Assembly (NCBI RefSeq): GCF_003857035.1
Contig: NZ_QGSY01000143.1
Span: 1 to 41,913, forward strand
DNA length: 41,913 bases
DNA from: Micromonospora arida
Lineage (GTDB): Bacteria > Actinomycetota > Actinomycetes > Mycobacteriales > Micromonosporaceae
Direction of reading: 5' to 3'
Positions 14,103 to 22,872 of this stretch are shown one piece after another. How positions within the stretch are numbered: the stretch's first letter is position 1; every line of letters begins with the position of its first letter. A program made the position numbers and the translations under genes. The notes below the pieces were generated by a model. The model made no database searches. It saw nothing but the letters and a program-made list of their open reading frames with translations, and was not told the origin of the DNA.

Positions 14103-15881
14103 CTAAACCCCGATCCGCTGCAACCAGAGCTCCAGCAGCCCGAGCTGCCAGAGCGCGTTGGAGCCCAGCGTGGTCCGCCGGGCGTTCGGCGCGTCCAGCA
14201 ACTCCTCCAGGTAGTCCTTGCGGAACAGGCCCCGCTCGCGCGCCGGTCGGGCGGTCAGCGCGTCCCGCACGTCGTCGAGCAGTGGGCCGGAGAGGTGCCG
14301 GATGGCGGGCACCGGGAAGTAGCCCTTCGGCCGGTCGATCACCTCGTCCGGGACGATGCCCCGGCTCGCCGCCTTCAGCACCCCCTTGCCGCCCTGCGCC
14401 AGCTTCAGGGCCGGGGGGCAGGCGGCGGCCAGCTCGACCACCTCGTGGTCGAGGAACGGCACGCGGGCCTCCAGCCCCCAGGCCATCGTCATGTTGTCGA
14501 CCCGCTTGACCGGGTCGTCGACCAGCATCACCAGGCTGTCCAGGCGCAGCGCCGCGTCCAGCGCGGTGTCCGCGCCGGGCGCGCCGAAGTGCGCGGCGAC
14601 GAACTCCAGGCTGGCGTCGTGGTCGAGCATCCACTCGGGCGCCAGGTGCCCGCCGAGCGCGTCGTGGCGACGATCGAAGAACACCCGGGCGTACGCCTCG
14701 ACGGCGTCCGCGCGGGCCACGTTGGCCATTGGCGGGTACCAGTCGTAGCCGGCGAGGATCTCGTCGGCGCCCTGCCCGGACTGCACCACGGTGATCCGCT
14801 GCGAGACCTCCTCGGAGAGCAGGTGGAACGCGACGCAGTCGTGGCTGACCATCGGCTCGCTCATCGCCGCGATGGCCTGGTGCACGGCGGGGACGAACCG
14901 CTTCGCGCCGATGCGGATCTGCTGGTGGTCGGTGTCGAAGTGGCGGGCGATCAGGTCGGAGTAGTGGAACTCGTCGCCGCTCTCCCCCGCCGCCGCCTCG
15001 AAGCCGATGCTGAAGGTGGCCAGGCCGGTTTGGCCCTGCTCGGCCAGGAGGGCGACGATCAGGCTGGAGTCGAGACCGCCGGAGAGCAGTACGCCGACCG
15101 GTACGTCGGCGACCATCCGCCGTCGTACGGCGGTGCGCAACGCCGCCATGAGCCGTTCCTGCCACTCGTCGGCGGACATGGCGGGGGCGGCGGCGCGGTT
15201 GAACTCCGGCCGCCAGTAGGTGGTGTCGGTGCTCCGGCCGTCCGCGGTGATCACCCGCACGGTGGCCGGCGGCAGCTTGCGGACCCCGGCGAGGATCGTG
15301 CGCGGCGGCGGCACCACCGAGTGGAAGCTCATGTAGTGGTGCAGCGCCACCGGGTCGAGGTCGGTGTCCACGTCACCGGCGGCGAGCAACGCCGGCAGGG
15401 TCGAGGCGAAACGCACCCGACCCGGCCCCTCAGCCAGGTAGAGCGGTTTGATGCCGAGCCGGTCCCGGGCCAGCACCAGGGTGTGCGTCGCCAGCTCGAC
15501 CAGGGCGAACGCGAACATCCCGTAGAACCGCTCGACGCAGGCCGTTCCCCACCGGTGGTACGCCTTGAGGATCACCTCGGTGTCCGAGGTGGACCGGAAG
15601 GAGTAACCGGCGGCGGTCAGCTCGTCGCGCAGCTCCCGGTAGTTGTAGATGCAGCCGTTGAAGACCATGGCCAGGCCCAGCTCGGGGTCGACCATCGGCT
15701 GGGCGCCCGCGTCGGACAGGTCGATGATGCGCAGCCGGCGGTGCACCAGGGCCGCCGGCCCCTGCTGCCACCGGCCCTCGCCGTCCGGGCCCCGCGAGGC
15801 CAGGGCGGGGAGCATCCGCTCGACGGCGGCCAGGTCCGGTGGCGCCCCGTCGAGGCGGAACTCGCCTCCGATACCGCACAT
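14103..15881 (-). CDS. N-acetylglutaminylglutamine amidotransferase-type asparagine synthetase
   Basis: A 592-residue glutamine-dependent amidotransferase of the asparagine-synthetase superfamily. It begins MCGIGGE, so Cys2 becomes the N-terminal nucleophile of the glutaminase domain (residues ~2-200, with RGPDGEG and NGCIYNYREL). The synthetase domain holds the pyrophosphate loop SGGLDSS at 267-273. Long stretches, including FNGCIYNYRELRDEL, SDTEVILKAYH and LHHYMSFHSVVPPPRTIL, match the subfamily that amidates N-acetylglutaminylglutamine rather than ordinary AsnB. The start at 15881 is set by the Cys2 requirement and a GAGGTGA site 7 nt upstream; an in-frame start three codons earlier would bury the cysteine. 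It would convert a C-terminal carboxylate of a small peptide to an amide using glutamine and ATP. The fused ligase lies upstream and the peptidase is coupled downstream. Confidence 0.9.
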   Translation of the reverse strand: MCGIGGEFRLDGAPPDLAAVERMLPALASRGPDGEGRWQQGPAALVHRRLRIIDLSDAGAQPMVDPELGLAMVFNGCIYNYRELRDELTAAGYSFRSTSDTEVILKAYHRWGTACVERFYGMFAFALVELATHTLVLARDRLGIKPLYLAEGPGRVRFASTLPALLAAGDVDTDLDPVALHHYMSFHSVVPPPRTILAGVRKLPPATVRVITADGRSTDTTYWRPEFNRAAAPAMSADEWQERLMAALRTAVRRRMVADVPVGVLLSGGLDSSLIVALLAEQGQTGLATFSIGFEAAAGESGDEFHYSDLIARHFDTDHQQIRIGAKRFVPAVHQAIAAMSEPMVSHDCVAFHLLSEEVSQRITVVQSGQGADEILAGYDWYPPMANVARADAVEAYARVFFDRRHDALGGHLAPEWMLDHDASLEFVAAHFGAPGADTALDAALRLDSLVMLVDDPVKRVDNMTMAWGLEARVPFLDHEVVELAAACPPALKLAQGGKGVLKAASRGIVPDEVIDRPKGYFPVPAIRHLSGPLLDDVRDALTARPARERGLFRKDYLEELLDAPNARRTTLGSNALWQLGLLELWLQRIGV

Positions 15882-15923
15882 GGCACTCACCTCTCATCGG
15901 CTGGATCCGCTGGGGGCCGCTGA

Positions 15924-15946
15924 CCGGTCCAGGCTTGGCGGACCGG
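15924..15946. promoter_or_regulatory. Small hairpin between the fusion ligase and amidotransferase genes
   Basis: CCGGTCC (15924-15930) and GGACCGG (15940-15946) are perfect 7-bp arms around a 9-base loop in the 99-bp gap between the two genes. It may set the relative expression of the operon by partial termination or RNA processing. Evidence is limited to the dyad. Confidence 0.3.
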
Positions 15947-15980
15947 GTTGCGTCCCGATGACGGGTGGGTCAAGCGTCGG

Positions 15981-18650
15981 TTACGCCGACGGTTCGTCGG
16001 CTCCACCGAGCAGCCAGGTGTCCTTGGACCCGCCGCCGCGCGACGAGTTGACGATCATGCTGCCGGCCGGCGCCACCCGGGTCAGCGCCACCGGCGCGAC
16101 CTCGGCGGTGTCACCGAGGAACACGAACGCCCGCAGGTCGACGTGGCGGGGAGCCAGCGCCGTGCCGTCGAAGACCGGGTGCGTGGTCAGCGCGATCATC
16201 TCCTGGGCGATCCACCGGTGCGGGGCGGCGAGGATCTGCTCCCGGACGGCGTCCAGCTCCTCCGCCTCGGCGCGAGGGCCGATCACCACCCGGTCACCGC
16301 CGTACCCGTCGACCGGCTTGAGCACCAGCTCGTCGAGCCGGCCCAGCACCTCGGCCCGCTGCTCGGGCAGCCCACACAGGTACGTCGGCACGTCCCCGAG
16401 CAGCGGCTTCTCGCCCAGGTAGTACTCGATCAGCCGGGGCACGTACGCGTACAGCGCCTTGTCGTCACCGACGCCGTTGCCCAGCGCGTTGGCCAGCGCG
16501 AGCCGCCCGGCGTGCACGGCGGCGAGCAGCGGCCAGCCCAGCGGCACCCCGTCCGCGCCGGGCGCGTGCAGCAGCGCCTCCTCGTCCATCCGCAGGTAGA
16601 TCACGTCGACCTCGCGGCGGCTGCCCTCGCGGACCAGCCGGACCCGGCCCTCCTCCACCAGCAGGTCGCTGGTCTCGGTCAGCGGCACACCCATCTCGTC
16701 GGCGAGCAGCCGATGCTCGAACCACGCCGGATCACCGGGGCCGCTGCTGAGCACCACCACGGCGGGGTCGTCGGCCGCGGCGGGCGCGGCGGCGACCAGC
16801 GCCCGGTACAGCATCGCCGGCGTCTCGTCGGCGGGCAGCAGATCCTCCGGCACCGGCAGCTCCGGCAGCACCGCCCGGGTCAGCCGCCGGTTCTGCACCG
16901 CGTAGCCGATCCCGGAGGGCACCCGCAGGTTGTCCTCCAGCACGTACCAGCCGCCGTCCGGGTCCCGGACGAGGTCCGTGCCGGACACCTGGGCGCGGGT
17001 GCCCCGCCGGCCCATCAGCGCCCCGGTCGGGCGCAGTCCGGGTGAGGACTCCACCACCCACGCCGGCACCACGCCGTCGGCCACCACGGCCCGGTCCGCG
17101 TAGACGTCGCGCAGGAACGCGTCGAGGGCGCGGGCGCGCTGCACCAGGCCGGTACGCAGGGTCCGCCAGTCGGCGGCGGGCACCACCCGGGGCACCAGGT
17201 CGACCGGGAAGAGCCGGGTGCTCGCCTCGCCGGCAACGCTGAACGTCACGCCCCGGGCCCGCTGCTCCTCGTCCCGGTCGTGTTCGCGTTGACGCAAGAC
17301 CCCGGCGCCGAGTTGGCGCAGGGCCGCGAGCATCGGGGCGTACGCCGGTTGCGGTCCGGCCGGTCCGAAGACCTCGTCACCGGCATCGGCGTACGTGGGC
17401 AGCGCCGGCAGTGTCGGCGCACCCGGCAGCGGACCGCGGACCCGGCCCCGGGTCTCGTCGAGCAGCAGGTCGACCACGTCGGCCAACCGGCCCCGTCGCT
17501 CGTACGCCCGCCGCTGCCGGGCGGCGGAGCTGCCACGTTCCAGCGTGTACCGGGTCAGCTCGCTGACCTGCTCCCAGTCCCCGGTCGCCTCCAACTGCGG
17601 GCGCAGGTCGGTCACCAGGCGGCGGACCGCCTGGGCGGCCGGCACCGGTCGGGCCGACCGGGGCAGGTCGAGCAGGTCACCCTCCAGCCCGGAGCGGGCC
17701 GCCCGCCACACGGCGGCGCGCAGGACCGGTGGTCGTACGGCAGTGCGCTCCACCCCGGCGCGCAAGGCGGCGACCTCCCGTCGGACGAGCGCCCGGAACA
17801 GGCCGGTGAGCAGGACGATGGTCTCCACGTCGGCGTTGGCGTCGGTGATCCGCAGCTCCACTGTGGGCACGTGCGCCGACGGCCGGACGTCGAAATAGAT
17901 CATGGCGGGGTCGGTGATGGTCTCGGAGGAGATCAGCTCGGCGACCAGCGCCTCGTGGTCCGCGGCGCTGGTCACCTCGCCCGGGTCACCGGCGGTGGGC
18001 CAGCGTTGCCAGACCAGGGACCGGACGCTGGCGTAACCGCTGTCCTGACCCATCCAGTACGGCGAGCTGGTGGACAGGGCGAGCAACACCGGCAGCCACG
18101 GCTGGACCCGGCGGGTGACCGCCACCGCCAGGTCCCGGTCGGAGACGCCGACGTGCACCTGCGCGCCGCAGATCAACTGCTCCCGGGCGAGCAGCTGGTA
18201 CTCGTCGAGCATCCGCCGGTAGCGGGAGGTGGGGGTGACACTCGGGTCGCCGTCGGCGCGCAGCGGCACCGTACCGGCCGCCACGATGCCCAGACCGGCC
18301 CGGTCGGCGACCTGGACGGCCGCCTGACGCAGCCGGGTCAGCTCGGCGCGGATCTCGTCCAGGGTGCGACAGACCGCGGTGTTGGTCTCCACCACGCTGC
18401 GGTGCAACTCGGCGGTGAACGACGCCGCCGGCAACCGGTCGAGCAACTCCCCGGCGCGGGGCACCAACTCCCGGGTGTGCAGGTCGACGACATGGAACTC
18501 CTCCTCCACCCCGATCGTGGCCAGGTCCGCCGGGTCGCCGTCGTCCAGCGACAGGACCGGGTTCGTACGCGGAGTGGGCAGCATCCGACCGTTGCCGGAC
18601 CGGCCCACCGGCCCGTCGTACGTCGGCGCGTTCGTGGTGTTGTCGGCCAT
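15981..18650 (-). CDS. YbdK-type carboxylate-amine ligase fused to circularly permuted ATP-grasp protein
   Basis: An 889-residue, two-enzyme fusion. After ~40 polar residues, residues ~40-400 form a GCS2/YbdK domain (IGVEEEFHVVD, TSRYRRMLDEYQ, CGAQVHVGV, DVRPSAHVPTVELRITDAN), related to gamma-glutamylcysteine synthetase. Residues ~430-885 form a circularly permuted type 2 ATP-grasp domain (DLVRDPDGGWYVLEDNLRVPSG, ALANALGNGVGDDK, LVLKPVDGYGGDRVVIG, ending in NSSRGGGSKDTW). Both halves make amide bonds from a carboxylate, an amine and ATP, so together they could join two or three amino acids. The ATG at 18650 is preferred to a GTG two codons upstream. The amidotransferase starts 100 bp downstream. 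The natural substrates are unknown; a short capped or isopeptide-linked peptide is inferred from the operon. Confidence 0.9.
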   Translation of the reverse strand: MADNTTNAPTYDGPVGRSGNGRMLPTPRTNPVLSLDDGDPADLATIGVEEEFHVVDLHTRELVPRAGELLDRLPAASFTAELHRSVVETNTAVCRTLDEIRAELTRLRQAAVQVADRAGLGIVAAGTVPLRADGDPSVTPTSRYRRMLDEYQLLAREQLICGAQVHVGVSDRDLAVAVTRRVQPWLPVLLALSTSSPYWMGQDSGYASVRSLVWQRWPTAGDPGEVTSAADHEALVAELISSETITDPAMIYFDVRPSAHVPTVELRITDANADVETIVLLTGLFRALVRREVAALRAGVERTAVRPPVLRAAVWRAARSGLEGDLLDLPRSARPVPAAQAVRRLVTDLRPQLEATGDWEQVSELTRYTLERGSSAARQRRAYERRGRLADVVDLLLDETRGRVRGPLPGAPTLPALPTYADAGDEVFGPAGPQPAYAPMLAALRQLGAGVLRQREHDRDEEQRARGVTFSVAGEASTRLFPVDLVPRVVPAADWRTLRTGLVQRARALDAFLRDVYADRAVVADGVVPAWVVESSPGLRPTGALMGRRGTRAQVSGTDLVRDPDGGWYVLEDNLRVPSGIGYAVQNRRLTRAVLPELPVPEDLLPADETPAMLYRALVAAAPAAADDPAVVVLSSGPGDPAWFEHRLLADEMGVPLTETSDLLVEEGRVRLVREGSRREVDVIYLRMDEEALLHAPGADGVPLGWPLLAAVHAGRLALANALGNGVGDDKALYAYVPRLIEYYLGEKPLLGDVPTYLCGLPEQRAEVLGRLDELVLKPVDGYGGDRVVIGPRAEAEELDAVREQILAAPHRWIAQEMIALTTHPVFDGTALAPRHVDLRAFVFLGDTAEVAPVALTRVAPAGSMIVNSSRGGGSKDTWLLGGADEPSA

Positions 18651-18825
18651 GGTCACCCCGGTTCGCGTGTCGGTGGTCTGGCTGTCCGACGAGCGTTCCC
18701 AGGGTTGGTACCGGGGGTGTTTCCGGCGCGTTAAGGTGACGGGCCCGTTCTGTCCGCGCTGCTCAGCGCTGCGCAGCCCCGTACTCGATGGTCGTGGCGA
18801 CCCGGTCGGCGGTGGCGGTCGGTGA

Positions 18826-18860
18826 TGTCGGGGTGTCCTGCCGGCCTGGACACCCCGACA
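18826..18860 (-). terminator. Strong hairpin terminator after the GH5 gene
   Basis: Perfect 13-bp arms (18826-18838 and 18848-18860) with a 9-base loop lie 46 bp past the cellulase stop. The rest of the 255-bp gap 18651-18905 holds the upstream region of the fusion ligase, where no clear promoter hexamers were seen. Confidence 0.75.
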
Positions 18861-18905
18861 CCAGCAGTTCTGATTCGATCAATCTCGGTCAAGGAGCGGC
18901 CGGGA

Positions 18906-20243
18906 TCACCTCATGTTCGCCACCACGAACGGCGCATGGCCGTGCAGGTAGTTGGTCCACCCGCCGGTCACCGGCGCGCCAGGGCTGAGCAGGTTGGTGG
19001 TGTCGGTGCCGACGTCGAGCTTCCAGGCCGTCCAGGAGATGCCGTTCGCCTTCATCCAGTCGATCCAGGACTGCGCCTCCGGCAGGCAGGCCCGGCCGTC
19101 GAGGCCGCCATCGGCGTTGCTGGCACCCCACTCCGTGACGAACAGCGCCAGACCCGCGCGGATCGCCGCGTCGCCCTTGGCGCGCAGCGACGCCCCGTGC
19201 GTGCAGGAGTAGAAGTGCAGGGTGTACATCAGGTTGGTGCCGGTGACCGGGCTGGCCGCCGCGACGTCCACGTCCTGTGACCAGGTCGGGGTGCCGAGCA
19301 CGACGATGTTGTCCGGGTCGGCGGCGCGGATCGCGGACACCACCGCCTGGTGGTACGGCTTGATGACGTTGGTCCAGCTGACCTGGAGCGGCTCGTTGTA
19401 GGGCTCCCAGATGACGTTCGGCAGGTGGCCGTACCGGCGGGCCAGGTCACCGAAGAACGCCACCGCCTGGGACTGGTTGTTCTGCGCCTCGTGCGCGTGC
19501 CAGTCGACGATCACGTAGACCCCGGCGGTGACCGCGTTGTTGATGATGGTCTCCACCTGCGCGCGCGCCTTGTTCGGGTCACTGAGGTACGCCCCCGCCG
19601 GCTCCACGCCCATCGCCGCGCGGATCACCTGGAGGTTCCAGTTGTCCCGCATCCAGCGCAGCGCGGAGAGGTTCTCGGCGTACGGGGCGGTTTCCCAGTT
19701 GAGCCACATGCTGCTGATTCCCCGCAGCTGCACCCGCGCGCCGGACCTGTCGCACATCGTGGTGCCGCAGACCCGCAGTTGTCCGTGCCGCTCGACCGGC
19801 GTGCCGGTGGTCGGCGGCGGGGTGGTCGGCGGCGGCGTGGTCGGGGGCGGACCGCCGGCGCAGGACGCGCCGTTCACTGTGCAGTTGATTGGGGTGCCGG
19901 TGCCGTTGACGAGGAAGCCGAACGAGGTGGAGGCACCGGCGGCGAGGGTGCCGTTCCAGGACACGTTGGCGAAGGTGTAGTGGCTGCCCGAGGTCGTCTG
20001 CTGCGCGTTCCACGACTGGCTGACGGTCGAGGAGGACGGCAGGTCGAACTCGACCCGCCAACTGGTGATCGGCGCGGAGGTGTCGTTGGTGACGGTGACC
20101 TGCCCCTGGTAGCCGTTGCCCCAGTTGTTCGTCACGGAGAACACGGCGGTCGCCGCGCTGGCCGGTGTGGCGGCGACCAGGGCCACCCCACCGGCCAGCA
20201 GGCCGGCGACGGCCAGGGTCGTGACAAGTCTCAGTGTGCGCAT
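18906..20243 (-). CDS. Secreted GH5 endoglucanase with N-terminal CBM2
   Basis: A 445-residue extracellular cellulase. Residues 1-30 are a Sec signal ending ASA-A. Residues 31-130 form a family 2 cellulose-binding module with surface tryptophans (NNWGNGYQGQV, SWRVEFDLPS, SQSWNAQ, VSWNGTLAAG). A PPPTTPPPTT linker follows (131-148). The GH5 barrel (~150-445) has RGISSMW, VIVDWHAHEA, the acid/base Glu284 in WEPYNEP and the nucleophile Glu371 in FVTEWGAS. The start at 20243 is the first methionine of the signal peptide; the frame extends 20 codons further upstream but crosses the promoter. It hydrolyses internal beta-1,4-glucan bonds in cellulose. A promoter (20300-20328) and a terminator (18826-18860) make it a single-gene unit. 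Confidence 0.95.
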   Translation of the reverse strand: MRTLRLVTTLAVAGLLAGGVALVAATPASAATAVFSVTNNWGNGYQGQVTVTNDTSAPITSWRVEFDLPSSSTVSQSWNAQQTTSGSHYTFANVSWNGTLAAGASTSFGFLVNGTGTPINCTVNGASCAGGPPPTTPPPTTPPPTTGTPVERHGQLRVCGTTMCDRSGARVQLRGISSMWLNWETAPYAENLSALRWMRDNWNLQVIRAAMGVEPAGAYLSDPNKARAQVETIINNAVTAGVYVIVDWHAHEAQNNQSQAVAFFGDLARRYGHLPNVIWEPYNEPLQVSWTNVIKPYHQAVVSAIRAADPDNIVVLGTPTWSQDVDVAAASPVTGTNLMYTLHFYSCTHGASLRAKGDAAIRAGLALFVTEWGASNADGGLDGRACLPEAQSWIDWMKANGISWTAWKLDVGTDTTNLLSPGAPVTGGWTNYLHGHAPFVVANMR

Positions 20244-20299
20244 GCGGAACCCGCTTCGGATCGACGGTGGTGGTCTGAGGCGGGGCGGCGCCTGCGCGC

Positions 20300-20328
20300 A
20301 CAATATCGATCAATGCCTATGGGTGCAA
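20300..20328 (-). promoter_or_regulatory. Promoter of the GH5 cellulase with TGATCGAT element
   Basis: On the minus strand TTGCAC (20323-20328), a 17-bp spacer and TATTGT (20300-20305) form a good sigma-70-type promoter 57 bp upstream of the start codon. The spacer contains TTGATCGAT (20305-20313), a near match to the CTGATCGAT upstream of the GH99-like gene, so a shared regulator is possible. Confidence 0.6.
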
Positions 20329-20372
20329 GGCGGGGGCGCTGGCCGGAGGGCTCAGCATCAGCACCCGACACC

Positions 20373-20400
20373 GGGGACCGGCCCCGATCAGGCCGGCCCC
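20373..20400 (-). terminator. Hairpin after the truncated RibD-like gene
   Basis: GGGG-A-CCGGCC (20373-20383) pairs with GGCCGGCCCC (20391-20400) with one bulged A and a 7-base loop, 11 bp past the stop at 20411. It fits a terminator for the remnant and also insulates the cellulase promoter. Confidence 0.5.
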
Positions 20401-20410
20401 CGCGCGGCGC

Positions 20411-21052
20411 TCAGGCCGCTCGGCGTACCCGGTAGGCCAGGTGCGTGACGCCGTCGCCCTCGACGACGCTGAACGGGCCGTCCAGCTGAAGTGGGGCGAT
20501 CTTCAGGTCGGCGAAGAGCGGGACGCCGGCGCCGAGCAGAACCGGGACGAGCTCGACGTGCACCTCGTCGAGCAGGCCGGCCTCGACGACCTGGGCAGCG
20601 ATGGTGCCGCCGTTGACGCCGACCTCCTTGTCGCCGGCGATCGCCTTCGCCCGGGCGATCGCGCTCTCGATGCCGTCGGTGACGAAGACGAAGGAGTCGT
20701 TCTTGGGTTCCCAACCCTCCGGCACCCTGTGCGTGACCACCACGACGGGCACGTCCAGCGGATGCCGGCCACCCCACCCGCTGGTGATGTCGAAGAGCCG
20801 CCGGCCGACGACGAGCGCGCCGGTCCGCTCGGTGAGAGCCCGCAGGTGTCGGGCGCTCGTGGCGGAGGTTCGAAAGGTCAGCTCGGGGTCGGCCGTGGGC
20901 GTCTCTCGATCCGTGCCGTGTCGGCTCGTCGGCGAGGCCGGCTGTCTCCGGCCCCCAACCCAAGGTCGAAGCCAGCGCACCGTCCTCGACACGTCGGCCG
21001 AGTTTCTCCCCAGTGTCAGCCGTGGCCGTCCGGAGCGCAGCGCGTTGAGCAC
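20411..21052 (-). pseudogene. 5'-truncated dihydrofolate reductase-family (RibD C-terminal) remnant
   Basis: The distal ~155 codons are clearly RibD-like: TGALVVGRRLFDITSGWGG, VPVVVVTHRVPEGW, FVFVTDGIESAIARAKAIAGDKEVGVNGG, then LLDEVHVELVPVLLGAGVPLF. The expected N-terminal strand with the SLDGF/SxDG motif is missing. The upstream ~60 codons (LNALRSGRPRLTLGRNSADV and an Arg/Thr-rich run) look like non-coding sequence read in frame, and neither other minus frame supplies the missing start. No convincing ribosome site is present. The gene therefore appears to have lost its 5' third, perhaps when the sequence next to the aldo/keto reductase was rearranged. A short functional form from an internal start cannot be excluded but would lack part of the NADPH site. 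Confidence 0.65.
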
Positions 21053-21099
21053 GAGATCGGCGTATGCAGGTCGGCCGGTCCGGTCGTAGCGTGGGGCGC

Positions 21100-22077
21100 A
21101 TGCGAACCACCACGTTGGGCAGCACCGGACCCGAGGTCGGCGTCATCGGCCTCGGCTGCATGGGCATGAGCCACGGCTACGACATCACCGGCCCTCGCGA
21201 CGACGACACGTCGATCTCCGTCATCCGACAGGCACTGGACCTGGGCGCGACGCTGATCGACACGTCGGACGTGTACGGGCCCTACACCAACGAGGAGCTG
21301 GTCGGGCGGGCGCTGGCCGGCGGGCACCGGGAGCGGGCCGTACTGGCCACGAAGGTCGGCCTGGTGGCCACCTCCCCCACCGGCGGCCCCGGCAACTCAC
21401 CGAAGATCGGCAACAACGGCCGGCCGGAGCACATCCGCGCGGCGATCGACGAGAGCCTGCGCCGGCTCGGCACCGACCACGTCGACCTCTACCAGCTGCA
21501 CCGGGTCGACCCTGGGGTGCCCATCGAGGAGTCCTGGGGCGCGATGGCCGAGGTCGTGGCGGCGGGCAAGGCCCGGCAGATCGGGTTGTCCGAGGTGACG
21601 GTCGCGCAGATCGTGCAGGCCCAGGCGGTGCACCCGGTGGCGTCGGTGCAGTCCGAGTTGTCACTGTGGACGCGCGACCCATTGACCGAGGTGTTGCCGT
21701 ACTGCGCCGAGCAGGGCATCGCCTTCCTGCCGTTCTCCCCGCTCGGTCGCGGTTTCCTCGCCGGCCGGTTCACCTCGTTCGACGACCTGCCCGCCGACGA
21801 CTTCCGGCGTGGCCTGCCGCGCTTCCAGCAGGACGCGCTGCGCGCCAACCTCGCCATCGTCGCCCGGGTCCGGGAGATCGCCGACCGGGCCGGCTTCAGC
21901 CCCGCGCAGGTCGCCCTCGCGTGGGTGGTCGCCCAAGGGGACCAGGTCATCCCGATCCCCGGCACCAAGACCCCGAAGTATCTCGTGGACAACTGCGCCG
22001 CCGCTGATGTGCGGCTCAGCGCCGATGACCTGGCCGACCTGGACGCGCTGCCCGCGCCCGAGGGTGGCCGCTACTGA
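21100..22077 (+). CDS. Aldo/keto reductase
   Basis: A 325-residue (beta/alpha)8 NADPH-dependent oxidoreductase, close to the AKR13/YakC type. The N-terminus TTTLGSTGPEVGVIGLGCMGMS is typical. Catalytic residues can be placed at Asp54 and Tyr59 in TLIDTSDVYG and Lys85 in VLATKVG, with the histidine in LYQLHRVD. PLGRGFLAGRF and IPIPGTKTPKYLVDN contribute the cofactor pocket. The start at 21100 lies seven bases after TAGCGT (21087-21092) and lacks a Shine-Dalgarno sequence, suggesting leaderless expression; the frame is open 12 codons further up without support. It reduces aldehydes or ketones of unknown identity. It converges on the DUF2071 gene with a 7-bp overlap of the coding ends. Confidence 0.93.
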   Translation: MRTTTLGSTGPEVGVIGLGCMGMSHGYDITGPRDDDTSISVIRQALDLGATLIDTSDVYGPYTNEELVGRALAGGHRERAVLATKVGLVATSPTGGPGNSPKIGNNGRPEHIRAAIDESLRRLGTDHVDLYQLHRVDPGVPIEESWGAMAEVVAAGKARQIGLSEVTVAQIVQAQAVHPVASVQSELSLWTRDPLTEVLPYCAEQGIAFLPFSPLGRGFLAGRFTSFDDLPADDFRRGLPRFQQDALRANLAIVARVREIADRAGFSPAQVALAWVVAQGDQVIPIPGTKTPKYLVDNCAAADVRLSADDLADLDALPAPEGGRY

Positions 22078-22835
22078 GGCTCCGGCGGCCCGGCACCGCG
22101 TGGCCGGGCCGCCACCGGCGGGCCGAACCTGACCCCGACACCTGGCGAGTAGAGCACGCTCACCGGTGGCCCGACCGGTGCCGGCAGCCCGGCGGCGGCG
22201 ATCAACTCGTCATCCAGGTGCAGCACCTCGGCCCTGTGCAGCGGCCAGCTCGGATGCCAGTTCGGCAGGTGCAGCGTGCGCCCGTACGCCCGGGTGTGCA
22301 GCCCCCAGCGGGCGGTGACGAAGTGTTCGAGCGGGGTCGGCTCGACGATGGGCTCCCCCACCCGCACCACCATCCGGCTCGTCGCGCCCGCCGGCCCCGG
22401 CCAGCGTCGCCGGCAGCGGTAGGTGCGACGGTCGCCGTCGCGATCCAACCGCATCGACGACCAGAGGTACGGCAGACGCAGCGTCGCCCGCGCCACCAGC
22501 ACCGGCAGCAGGCGGGACGCGTCGAGCGACCGGAACACGACCGCTCGGCGGCCGGCGTCGTCGACGGAGTAGAGCCGGACGTTGGTCTCCCAGAAGGTGC
22601 CGAAGTATGGCACCCCCGGGCCACGGCCGAAGCCCAGCCCGACCATCCGGAAACCGATCAGGCCCACGTAGCTGACCCCCTGGAGCGTGTCCGGACGAGT
22701 GCCGGCGGGCAGCAACGGCGCGACCACCTCCGGAGCGACGGCCCAGTGCAGGAAGGTGAGGTCCTCCCAGCGCTGGCGCAGGAGCGCCCAGGGGAACGCC
22801 TGCCGGGGTGCGTGGTCGACCGGTTCGGGTTGCAC
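22071..22835 (-). CDS. YqjF-family protein (DUF2071)
   Basis: A 254-residue protein of the YqjF/DUF2071 family. The hallmark start is present: WEDLTFLHWAVAPEVVAPLLPAGTRPDT, then VGLIGFRM and FGTFWETNVRLYSVD, SLDASRLLPVLVARATLRLPYLWSSM and a HFVTARWGLHTR block near the end. Members adopt an acetoacetate-decarboxylase-like fold, but no reaction is established. The GTG at 22835 is chosen because homology starts soon after it; a GTG at 22892 is in frame but would overlap the preceding gene. The short gap and shared direction suggest co-transcription with the glycosylase-like gene upstream. Confidence 0.85.
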   Translation of the reverse strand: MQPEPVDHAPRQAFPWALLRQRWEDLTFLHWAVAPEVVAPLLPAGTRPDTLQGVSYVGLIGFRMVGLGFGRGPGVPYFGTFWETNVRLYSVDDAGRRAVVFRSLDASRLLPVLVARATLRLPYLWSSMRLDRDGDRRTYRCRRRWPGPAGATSRMVVRVGEPIVEPTPLEHFVTARWGLHTRAYGRTLHLPNWHPSWPLHRAEVLHLDDELIAAAGLPAPVGPPVSVLYSPGVGVRFGPPVAARPRGAGPPEPQ

Positions 22836-22872
22836 GCTCCCATCGTCGCCCAGGCGGTGGGCCGGCGTGGCC

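Noticed and set aside
14295..15923. Long plus-strand frame opposite the amidotransferase gene
   Set aside because: Low-complexity Val/Gly/Arg-rich translation without motifs; the minus strand encodes a clear amidotransferase.
19795..19870. Tandem GGCGG/GGTGGTCGGCGG repeats, first considered as a repeat array or CRISPR-like element
   Set aside because: They encode the Pro-Thr linker of the cellulase, an ordinary coding repeat.
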